This document shows, piece after piece, positions 52,003-64,000 of a stretch of 64,000 bases of DNA. Source of the stretch: Deinococcus terrestris (GTDB lineage: Bacteria; Deinococcota; Deinococci; Deinococcales; Deinococcaceae); the NCBI RefSeq assembly GCF_009377345.1, contig NZ_WBSL01000004.1, positions 62,001 through 126,000 on the forward strand. Reading direction: 5' to 3'. How positions within the stretch are numbered: the first letter of the stretch is position 1; the number at the start of each line of letters is the position of its first letter. Below the pieces are notes generated by a model. It was not told the origin of the DNA, searched no databases, and was given only the letters and a program-made list of their open reading frames with translations. The position numbers were made by a program, and so were the translations under genes.

Positions 52003-52617
52003 ATGAGTGACGCCCGCCGCGCTGCCCCCGACGCCGCCGGAGCGGCCCCCCGCGTGAATCCTCTGGTGTACCGCGCCGTCGTCTTCGTGATGGGCCTGCC
52101 GCTGCGCTTGCGGGGCGAGCGGGTGGAGGTGCAGGGCCGCGAATACGTGCCGCCCCCCGGCACCCCCCTGATCGTGGCGGCGAACCACCGCTCGGCGCTG
52201 GACCCCTTCATCATTGCGGCCAGCCTGCCGCCGGGCCGATTCCTGCAATTCATGGCGAAAAAGGAATTGTTCGTGCCGGTGATCGGCCACATTATCCGCG
52301 CCGGGGGGTCCTTTCCGGTGGACCGCAGCACCAACGACCTCGGGGCGGTGCGGACCAGCCTCCGCATCCTACAAGCGGGGGGCACGCTGGGCATCTTCCC
52401 GGAGGGCACACGCGGCGGCGGCGAGTTGCACGGCGGGGTCGCGCTGCTGGCACTCAAGGGCAAGGCCCCCATCCTCCCCGTCGGCTTGAGGCGCGAGGGC
52501 AAGCGCTGGCTCGTGCGCTTCGGCCCCACCCTGCCGCCCACCGGGGGCATCAAGGCGCTGACGGCCGAGGTGGGCGACCGCCTCGCGGAACTCGCCGGGG
52601 AGCCGCTGCCGAGCTAG
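52003..52617 (+). CDS. plsC: 1-acyl-sn-glycerol-3-phosphate acyltransferase family
   Basis: 204-residue PlsC-type acyltransferase of phospholipid synthesis, on the inner membrane. Motif I NHRSALDPF (His-X4-Asp, about 60-68), motif II GGSFPVDR, motif III FPEGTR (about 130-135) and motif IV PILPVGL are intact. TATCCT (51991-51996) 6 nt before the ATG. Confidence 0.88.
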   Translation: MSDARRAAPDAAGAAPRVNPLVYRAVVFVMGLPLRLRGERVEVQGREYVPPPGTPLIVAANHRSALDPFIIAASLPPGRFLQFMAKKELFVPVIGHIIRAGGSFPVDRSTNDLGAVRTSLRILQAGGTLGIFPEGTRGGGELHGGVALLALKGKAPILPVGLRREGKRWLVRFGPTLPPTGGIKALTAEVGDRLAELAGEPLPS

Positions 52618-52665
52618 GTGGGCGGGGAAGCGCACTAACCTTCCTTTTCCCGCCCCGCTGTGCCC

Positions 52666-52860
52666 TATAGTGCCCCCGACGGAGGCAGGGAAAGCCGGTG
52701 AAAGTCCGGCACTGTCGCGCAACGGTAACCCCCCGCCGAGGGAGGAAGTCCGAACACCGGCCCCGTCCCGGCCTGCTCCCAGCGGGCGAGCCGGTTGGCC
52801 TGACCTCTCGCGGACTGGAGGAACCGCCCTGGCGCAGCACAGCCGCCCCCCTGGGGGCAG
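52666..52860 (+). promoter_or_regulatory. Cobalamin (B12) riboswitch
   Basis: The leader of btuF has the B12-aptamer core: GCCGGTGAAAGTCCGGC (52694-52710), the B12 box ACTGTCGCGCAACGGTAAC (52711-52729), then GGAAGTCCGAACACCGGCC (52743-52761). A TATAGT box at 52666-52671 is the likely -10. Cobalamin binding in this family shuts off the downstream genes. The 3' limit of the aptamer is approximate. Confidence 0.92.
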
Positions 52861-52893
52861 GAAGCCGCCCCCGGACGTGCCGAGACCCCCATT

Positions 52894-52922
52894 CCGCCCC
52901 CACCGGGGCGGTTTCGTCGTTT
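52894..52922 (+). terminator. Riboswitch expression-platform terminator
   Basis: CCGCCCC-cacc-GGGGCGG (7 bp, 4-nt loop; 52894-52911) followed by TTTCGTCGTTT, 44 nt before the btuF ATG. A transcription-attenuation hairpin is the simplest reading. Confidence 0.65.
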
Positions 52923-52965
52923 CCGGCCCCCACACGCGGAGGAGAGCCCAAGAGGAGCCTCACCC

Positions 52966-53844
52966 ATGAAGACTCTCCCTGCCAAGACCGTGCTGGCCGC
53001 GTCCCTCCTCGCCCTGCTGCCCACAGCCGCGGCGACGACCTACCCCCTGACCCTCACCGACGACCTGGGCCGCAAGGTGACCCTCAAGGCCGAACCCAAG
53101 CGGATTATCAGCATGGTGCCGGGCCACTCCGAGACGCTGTGCGCCATCGGCGCGTGCGGCAAGCTCGTCGGGGTGGACCGCTACAGCGACTACCCCCAGC
53201 AGGTCGCGCGGCTGCCCAAGGTGGGCGACCTCTTCGCCCCCGATGTGGAGGCGATGGTGGCCCTCAAGCCCGACCTCGTGCTGGTGAGCCAGTACAGCAA
53301 GCTGGAGGGAACGCTGACCCAGGCAGGCATCCCGACCATCGCGCTGGACATGGAAAAGTACGACGAGGTCTTCTCCAAGACGCTGACCCTGGGCCGGATC
53401 GTGAACCGCGAGGCGCAGGCGAAGAACGTGGTGCTGAATATCCGCCGTGATATCGCCCGCGTGGAGATTCTGACCAGGAACGCGGTCCGCAAGCCCACGA
53501 CCTACCTGGAGGTGGACCCCACCCCGTACTCGGTCGGGCCGAACTCGTTCATGGGGGTGCTGCTGGGCAAGGCGGGTGCCCGCAACGTCATCCCCGCCTC
53601 GCTGGGCGACTTTCCCAGGGTGGACCCCGAGCTGATCGTGAAGGCCAACCCCGAGCTGATGCTGGGCCTGACCCGGCAGGCAGCGGCGGCCCGGCCCGGC
53701 TGGAGTGGCCTGAAAGCGGTCCGGGCGGGCCGGGTGCTGGACCTTCCGAAGGACCTGAACACCATCCTCAGCCGCCCTGGTCCCCGGATGGGGCAGGCGC
53801 TGCGGGGGCTGGCGCGGCTGGTTCACCCCGAGCTGTTCCGGTGA
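52966..53844 (+). CDS. btuF: Cobalamin ABC transporter substrate-binding protein
   Basis: 292-residue periplasmic binding protein with a signal peptide (residues about 1-23, ending TAAA). It has the BtuF/FhuD bilobal fold: RIISMVPGHSETLCAIGACGKLVGVD (about 46-71), ALKPDLVLVSQY and a long backbone helix, VVLNIRRDIARVEILTRNAV. The B12 riboswitch in its leader assigns it to B12 rather than siderophore uptake. SD: GGAGGAG / AGAGGAG upstream. Confidence 0.88.
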   Translation: MKTLPAKTVLAASLLALLPTAAATTYPLTLTDDLGRKVTLKAEPKRIISMVPGHSETLCAIGACGKLVGVDRYSDYPQQVARLPKVGDLFAPDVEAMVALKPDLVLVSQYSKLEGTLTQAGIPTIALDMEKYDEVFSKTLTLGRIVNREAQAKNVVLNIRRDIARVEILTRNAVRKPTTYLEVDPTPYSVGPNSFMGVLLGKAGARNVIPASLGDFPRVDPELIVKANPELMLGLTRQAAAARPGWSGLKAVRAGRVLDLPKDLNTILSRPGPRMGQALRGLARLVHPELFR

Positions 53845-53862
53845 GCGGGCGGGCCGTGAGCC

Positions 53863-55683
<1,821 letters not shown>

Positions 55684-55684
<1 letters not shown>

Positions 55685-56022
55685 TGCCCCCCAGATACTT
55701 CAAGACCAACGGCCACCTGCTCGTCTGCCAGGGCCAGAACTGTCAGGCGCGGGGGTCCGTACTGCTGCACAAGGCCCTCTGGACCCACCTGGAGCGGCAG
55801 TCGCTCGCCTACTACAAGACGGGCGGCACCGTGCGCCTCACCGAAAGCGGCTGCCTGGGGGCCTGCTCGTTTGGCCCTGCCCTCTGCGTGTACCGCGCTG
55901 CGGAGGGCAGGCTGGAGGAAGGCTGGTACGCGGCAGTGGACTTCCCGCTGGCGACGCGCATCGCCCAGGCCGTGCAGGACGGGGCGGCGTTGCCGACGGA
56001 ACGGAAGTACGGGCCGGAATAG
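55684..56022 (+). CDS. Thioredoxin-like 2Fe-2S ferredoxin in the B12 operon
   Basis: 112-residue protein with the thioredoxin-like [2Fe-2S] ferredoxin pattern: Cys15 and Cys20 (CQGQNC), then Cys57 and Cys61 (GCLGAC) and CSFGPALCVY. It lies in the riboswitch-controlled btu operon and is translationally coupled to btuD. A role in reducing cobalt for adenosylation, or in B12-linked redox, is an inference from position. Confidence 0.78.
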
Positions 56023-56062
56023 GCCGTCGCCTCTGACCAGAAGTTTCCCCTGTCCAGCACTC

Positions 56063-56092
56063 GCCCCCGGCTTCACAGGCCGGGGGCTTTTT
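56063..56092 (+). terminator. Rho-independent terminator of the btu operon
   Basis: GCCCCCGGC (56063-56071) pairs perfectly with GCCGGGGGC (56079-56087), followed by TTTTT. Confidence 0.9.
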
Positions 56093-56126
56093 CTGGGGCG
56101 AAGGATGGTCGCCCCCCCGCATCCCC

Positions 56127-56414
56127 TTACCCCGGCAGGTCGGTCAGCGCGTCGAGGATCAGGAAGTCGGGCCGTCCCACCGTGCCGCTGGACTGCATGG
56201 TGGCGCGAACCTCCGGGTCGTTCAGAAAGCCATCGAAGGCTTCGCGGCTCTCCCACTCGAACAGGACCCGGACCTGATTCGGGTGACCGGGCACGGTGAA
56301 GACGCGGCTGCTGCGGCTGCCGTGCTTTCGCCGTGCCTTGGCCCCCGCCGTGGCAAACACGCCGATGAACTTCTCAAGGTCGCTGATCTCGACGGTCGCC
56401 CAGATATGGATCAT
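56127..56414 (-). CDS. Small ABM/NIPSNAP-type alpha-beta barrel protein
   Basis: 95-residue protein of ferredoxin-like dimeric fold: MIHIWATVEISDLEKFIGVF, HGSRSSRVFTVPGHPNQVRV, and LFEWESREAFDGFLNDPEV. Such proteins are small monooxygenases or cyclases or serve as stress proteins. Substrate unknown. It is 31 nt downstream of the HRDC gene on the same strand. Confidence 0.6.
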   Translation of the reverse strand: MIHIWATVEISDLEKFIGVFATAGAKARRKHGSRSSRVFTVPGHPNQVRVLFEWESREAFDGFLNDPEVRATMQSSGTVGRPDFLILDALTDLPG

Positions 56415-56445
56415 GGCGTGCCCCCTTCTTCCGGCGGGGGGGACC

Positions 56446-58083
<1,638 letters not shown>

Positions 58084-58187
58084 GCCCTCCATTGTGCCGC
58101 ACCGCGCCGGAAGCGCGGGCCCCCAGATGGAGGGGAAGCCAAGGCAGGTGGGGAGATGTCCGGCTTCCGGATGCCGTACGGTGGACC

Positions 58188-59153
58188 ATGCGACGCCTCC
58201 TCTTGACGGCCCTGCTGCTGCTGCCCCCCACCGCCCTCGCCGGGGGCCAGGAGGGACCGCCCCCGGCCGCGCCCCGCACGGCGGCCACCGCCCCGGTGCT
58301 GCGGCTCACGGCCCCGGTGGGGACCGCGGTCAACCTGGTCACCGAGACCGTCTCGCGCACCGAGGTGGAAAGCGTGGAGGTGCAGGGCGAGGACGCCGCC
58401 GGGATGGAGGCGGCCCTGCGCGAGAGCTTCGGCGGGGGCGAGGCTCAGCGGGCGACCGGGGAGGCCAGCACCCGCGTGCAGTCACGCGGCGCGGACGGCT
58501 CGGTCGTGCTCGTCGACACCATGCTGATTCCCTTGCCCGACGGGGGGGAGGTGGCCCTGCGCGTCTTCCAGACCGTACGCCCGGACGGCACCCGCACGGG
58601 CCTGCGTTTCGAGGTGGACGACCCGACCCTCCAACAAATTTTCGCCGGTCTGAACACCGAGCAGTTCCTGGAGCAGTTCGCCACGAACGACCCCGCCAAC
58701 AACCTCTACGGCTTCCCGCTGGTCCCCGGCCAGAGCCGCACCGCCACCGCCACCCTGGACGCGCAGGCCCTGTTCGCGGGGCTGTTCGGCGGTCTGTTTG
58801 GCGTCGGGGGCACCGATGTCCCGGCGGTGCAGGCCTCGCCGCTGACCACGCGGACCAACACGACCTACCGGGGCCTGAACGCGGCCCGGCAGCACGTGTT
58901 CGAGACCAGCAGCACCTTTTCTCCCTGGAGCTTCGGATTCGGGGGCGGGGCGGATGGCCCGGAGATCCGCGCCGAACTGCTGCCGCAGGGGAGCCGCAGC
59001 GCGACGACCACCCTCTTTCGCGCCGACGGCCTGACCGCAGGAGGAACCCAGAGCCAGACCCTGCGAATGCGCCTCACGATGACCGAACCGGACGGCGAGA
59101 CGATGCAGGTCACCTTCCGCGTCACCACCGAGGCGACCGTCCGCATCCGCTGA
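58188..59153 (+). CDS. Exported hypothetical protein
   Basis: 321-residue protein with signal peptide (MRRLLLTALLLLPPTALA). The mature protein is beta-rich and acidic with Thr/Ser-rich linkers and an internal GLFGGLFGVGG turn. It could be a periplasmic lipid-binding-type or envelope protein; no named family. TACGGT (58177-58182) 5 nt before the ATG. An in-frame ATG at 58092 is rejected, as it would precede the signal peptide. Confidence 0.6.
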   Translation: MRRLLLTALLLLPPTALAGGQEGPPPAAPRTAATAPVLRLTAPVGTAVNLVTETVSRTEVESVEVQGEDAAGMEAALRESFGGGEAQRATGEASTRVQSRGADGSVVLVDTMLIPLPDGGEVALRVFQTVRPDGTRTGLRFEVDDPTLQQIFAGLNTEQFLEQFATNDPANNLYGFPLVPGQSRTATATLDAQALFAGLFGGLFGVGGTDVPAVQASPLTTRTNTTYRGLNAARQHVFETSSTFSPWSFGFGGGADGPEIRAELLPQGSRSATTTLFRADGLTAGGTQSQTLRMRLTMTEPDGETMQVTFRVTTEATVRIR

Positions 59154-59174
59154 GAGGGAAGGGGGTGGGGATCC

Positions 59175-60005
<831 letters not shown>

Positions 60006-60062
60006 GTCGGGGGGCAGTCTAGCGCCTGGGCTGTGGGGGCGGGGTCCCTCCAAAGGGGGAGG

Positions 60063-61100
60063 TCAACCCGGCGCGAACAGCGACTCGGCCCGCTGCCGCC
60101 AGAGGTCCAGCGCCTTGTGGTCCAGCCGCGAGAGGGCCTCGGCCGCCACCGGAACCGGGGCCGGGCCGCCCGTCGCCGCGTAGACCGTCAGCCGCACCCG
60201 GCGGTGGGTCATGGTGTGCTGAACTTCCCCCAGTTCGCCCGTGACGGCGGCACCCAAGCGGGCGCTCAGGCGAGCCAGCGCGTCCGCCTCCCGCTCGCCC
60301 TCCCGCACCTCCTCGGTGGGCAGGCCCATCAACCCCCCCAGCAGTGAGCCCACGCGCCGCTCCAGCACGGCCCGCTCGCTGTCCCCGATCAGGAGGGCCA
60401 CCGCCCGCACCTCGCGCACGGCCGCCCGCACCTTGGGGGCCGGGAAGCCCGCCGGGTCACCCGACGCTCGCGCCACGCACCACGCCGCCAGCGGACACTC
60501 TGGGCAGCGCGGCGCTTTCGGGATGCAGACGGTCGCGCCGAGGTCCATCAGCGCCTCGTTCCAGGCGCCCGGTCGGTCGGACTCCAGCAGGGCGTCGGCC
60601 TGGGCCTGCACCCAGCGGTCGGTGGGCTGGCGCTCGCCCCAGAGCCGCGCGAGCACCCGGCGCACGTTGCCGTCGTTCACCGCCCGCGCCTCCCCCAGCG
60701 TCAGGCTGCTGATCGCTGCCGCTGTGTACGGCCCCACCCCCGGCAACGCCCGCCAGCCCTCGTAACTCTGCGGCCAGCCCTCCCGCGCCACGATTCCTGC
60801 CGCCCGGTGCAGGTTGCGGGCGCGGGCGTAATACCCGCAGCCCTCCCAGGCTTTCAGCACCGCCTCAATGGGGGCGGCGGCCAGCGCCTCCACCGTGGGG
60901 AAGGCGTCCAGAAAGCGCTCGAAATACACCCGGCCCCGCACCACCTGCGTCTGCTGAAGCAGCACCTCCGACACCCACACCCGGTAGGGGTCGCGCCTCC
61001 CCTCCGGCCCCACCCGCCACGGCAGGTCACGGCCCCGCGCGTCAAACCACGTCAGAAGGGCCGAGCGCAGAGCGGGGAAGTCGGCGGGCACGGGCGTCAC
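60063..61100 (-). CDS. mutY: A/G-specific adenine glycosylase
   Basis: 345-residue repair glycosylase removing A opposite 8-oxoG. SEVLLQQTQV holds the catalytic Glu, LPGVGPYTAAAISSL is the HhH and AVNDGNVRRVL the catalytic Asp. CIPKAPRCPECPLAAWC is the 4Fe-4S loop. The C-terminal MutT-like 8-oxoG-reading domain is present (about 230-345). GTG start with TATCCT 6 nt upstream. Confidence 0.93.
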   Translation of the reverse strand: MTPVPADFPALRSALLTWFDARGRDLPWRVGPEGRRDPYRVWVSEVLLQQTQVVRGRVYFERFLDAFPTVEALAAAPIEAVLKAWEGCGYYARARNLHRAAGIVAREGWPQSYEGWRALPGVGPYTAAAISSLTLGEARAVNDGNVRRVLARLWGERQPTDRWVQAQADALLESDRPGAWNEALMDLGATVCIPKAPRCPECPLAAWCVARASGDPAGFPAPKVRAAVREVRAVALLIGDSERAVLERRVGSLLGGLMGLPTEEVREGEREADALARLSARLGAAVTGELGEVQHTMTHRRVRLTVYAATGGPAPVPVAAEALSRLDHKALDLWRQRAESLFAPG

Positions 61101-61242
61101 CGGGGGAGGATAGCGGCGGGGCCGGGTACAGAAGGCGGCGGGGAGCGCAGTCCGGGCCGGGCCTTGAGGGGAACTTGAGCGAGCCCCGGCCTGTGGCAAA
61201 AGCCGCCGTCGGGTCCAATTGGCGGGGGCACAGTGAGGACAT

Positions 61243-61527
61243 ATGATCGCCTTCCATCCCCAGATGTTCGTGCGGATCGAACAGCTCGAAGGCCCGCGCT
61301 CCCCGGTACCGCGCCCGCTGGACAGCGGTTTTCAGGAGGGGCGTCTCTACCGGGTCCTCGGCGTGTATAACCCCTCGGAAACGTCCGACGCCTACTTCAT
61401 CCTCGCCAATGACCGCGACGAGCTGTGGTTCATCTGCCAGCGTCACCTGCGCTTCGCGGGGTTACACGACACGGCGGCGCACCACCTGCCCGGCCCGGAC
61501 CCGGTGCTGGGCAGCGCGGCGGACTGA
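61243..61527 (+). CDS. Small hypothetical protein
   Basis: 94-residue soluble protein (MIAFHPQMFVRIEQLEGPRS...) with an SH3-like beta pattern: EGRLYRVLGVYN and AYFILANDRDELWFICQRHLRF. Looks like a small ligand-binding or regulatory domain; no name available. ATG with ACATATG context; no clear SD. Confidence 0.55.
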   Translation: MIAFHPQMFVRIEQLEGPRSPVPRPLDSGFQEGRLYRVLGVYNPSETSDAYFILANDRDELWFICQRHLRFAGLHDTAAHHLPGPDPVLGSAAD

Positions 61528-61551
61528 GGGTGGGGCGGCTTAAGCTGAGGC

Positions 61552-61737
61552 GTGCTCTGGTTCATTCAGGCCCTCGCCCTGGGTCTGGTCCTGCTGCTTC
61601 TGGGTGGGGTGGCTGGGCGGAGGGACGCGGCCTGGAAACCGCTGTCGGTCGTGTTCCTCCTCCTGGGAGGCAGCCTCACGCTGCTCGGCCTCGTCGTCTC
61701 CGGGATGGCCGTGCTCTACGCCCAGACCATGCAGTGA
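61552..61737 (+). CDS. Small two-TM membrane protein
   Basis: 61-residue protein with two hydrophobic helices (MLWFIQALALGLVLLLLGGVA; PLSVVFLLLGGSLTLLGLVV) joined by GRRDAAWK. No family recognised. GTG start with TAAGCT (61541-61546) 5 nt upstream. Confidence 0.6.
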   Translation: MLWFIQALALGLVLLLLGGVAGRRDAAWKPLSVVFLLLGGSLTLLGLVVSGMAVLYAQTMQ

Positions 61738-61748
61738 ACATCCTCCCC

Positions 61749-61792
61749 ATAGCGGAGGCGGGCGCCCCCGCAGGAACGCCCGCCTCCGCTAT
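61749..61792. terminator. 16-bp perfect hairpin, bidirectional terminator
   Basis: ATAGCGGAGGCGGGCG (61749-61764) and its exact complement (61777-61792) around a 12-nt loop, between the convergent small membrane gene and the cytochrome c gene. Confidence 0.75.
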
Positions 61793-61804
61793 GCCGTCTG
61801 ACCG

Positions 61805-62223
61805 TTACTGCAAGCCCTTCACATAGGTGTGAATGGCCTCGATGCGTTCCGGGGTGGCCTCCTCCCCGTTCAGGCCCGTCTCCGCGAAGCGGGGCATGAC
61901 GGGGGCAAGGACGCGGCCTCCAGGCGCCTGACCGTGCAGCACGGCGGCATTGAAGTCGGGTCCCGACCACGCGGCGCTCTCGGCCAGGCTGGGGCCGACC
62001 CCGCCCTGCGCCTGCGCCCCGTGGCAGCCCCCGCAACTGCTGGCGTAGAGGGTCTGCCCGTTGACGGTGGTGTCCCCGGCGGCGGCCGTCACGATGGCGC
62101 CCCCGCCCGTCTCGTGCGCCACGTTCACTCCGGCGCGGTAGGACCCGATGCCGATGACGGCGGCGAGGGCCACGAAGCCCACGATGGCCGTGATTTCCCC
62201 ACGCGAGAAACCGTCGCCCGACA

Positions 62224-62224
<1 letters not shown>
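61805..62224 (-). CDS. Membrane-anchored cytochrome c (ba3 oxidase locus)
   Basis: 139-residue c-type cytochrome: N-terminal membrane anchor (AIVGFVALAAVIGIGSYRAG), heme motif CGGCH (about 63-67) and a likely axial Met in APVMPRFAE. Its start overlaps the oxidase subunit I stop (TGATG), so it is likely an electron donor or accessory subunit of that oxidase. Confidence 0.85.
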
Positions 62225-63966
<1,742 letters not shown>

Positions 63967-63970
63967 AGGG

Positions 63971-64000
63971 TTACTCCGTTTGGTCCTGGGCGCGGGCCTG
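63971..64000 (-). CDS. Possible C-terminus of oxidase subunit II (partial)
   Basis: Only ten codons are inside the window: an open frame reading QARAQDQTE then TAA on the minus strand, 5 nt before subunit I. By analogy to ba3 operons this should be subunit II, but the sequence is too short to confirm it. Confidence 0.3.
   Translation of the reverse strand, partial: QARAQDQTE

Overview
The window is a high-GC, gene-dense piece of chromosome that looks like a Deinococcus species. The pointers are the protein sequences (ba3-type oxidase, a DtxR/Mn-type regulator with a manganese ABC transporter, a sulfocyanin-like cupredoxin, an HRDC-domain protein of unusual architecture) and the very frequent TANNNT box 5-9 nt upstream of start codons, the leaderless-mRNA pattern described for Deinococcus. 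No phage, transposase, CRISPR array, rRNA or tRNA was seen. Species identity cannot be read from the sequence alone.

Layout. 1-8.8 kb (mostly +): kbl, a GNAT enzyme, ubiE/menG, rpmF (-), a TRIC-like membrane protein, a Cys/Met PLP enzyme, a class II photolyase, a small membrane protein, then glmS preceded by a glmS self-cleaving ribozyme. 8.9-17.1 kb: sulfocyanin-like protein, lipoprotein, TPR protein, def-fmt, a Tubby/LURP-like protein, endonuclease III, a carbon-nitrogen hydrolase and a phosphomutase-like metalloenzyme. An intergenic cluster of five DnaA boxes follows at 17.2-17.4 kb. 17.4-25.9 kb: trpF, a phosphotransferase gene broken by an in-frame amber codon, a MATE exporter, exonuclease III, and a five-gene Mn operon (regulator, binding protein, ATPase, two permeases). 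26.0-30.5 kb: an ECF sigma / membrane partner / RseB-like / DUF1800 / DUF1501 / CxxCH-protein operon. 30.6-39.0 kb: GNAT, transketolase, an SDR, an orphan MrpE-like protein, a response regulator, surE and a LysM-M23 peptidase.

39.1-47.4 kb: truA with a doubtful 5' end, a methyltransferase, agmatine-to-putrescine genes (aguB, aguA) with a tandem GNAT protein, small secreted proteins and an RNB ribonuclease. 47.7-49.6 kb: a three-gene operon whose products share a short SHOCT-like motif. 49.6-52.6 kb: an Imm-5-like protein, GNAT, a GGDEF remnant, a flavin reductase, xseB and plsC. 52.7-56.1 kb: a cobalamin riboswitch controlling btuFCD and a 2Fe-2S protein. 56.1-64 kb: an HRDC protein fused to a degenerate PLP-type domain, uppS, mutY, small proteins, and cytochrome c plus ba3 oxidase subunit I running off the right edge.

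How it fits together. The window is rich in DNA maintenance genes (photolyase, Nth, MutY, ExoIII, XseB, HRDC protein), metal and cofactor uptake (Mn, B12) and envelope functions (GlmS, UppS, LysM-M23, ECF module). RNA-level control is conspicuous: a ribozyme, a riboswitch and a structured transketolase leader.
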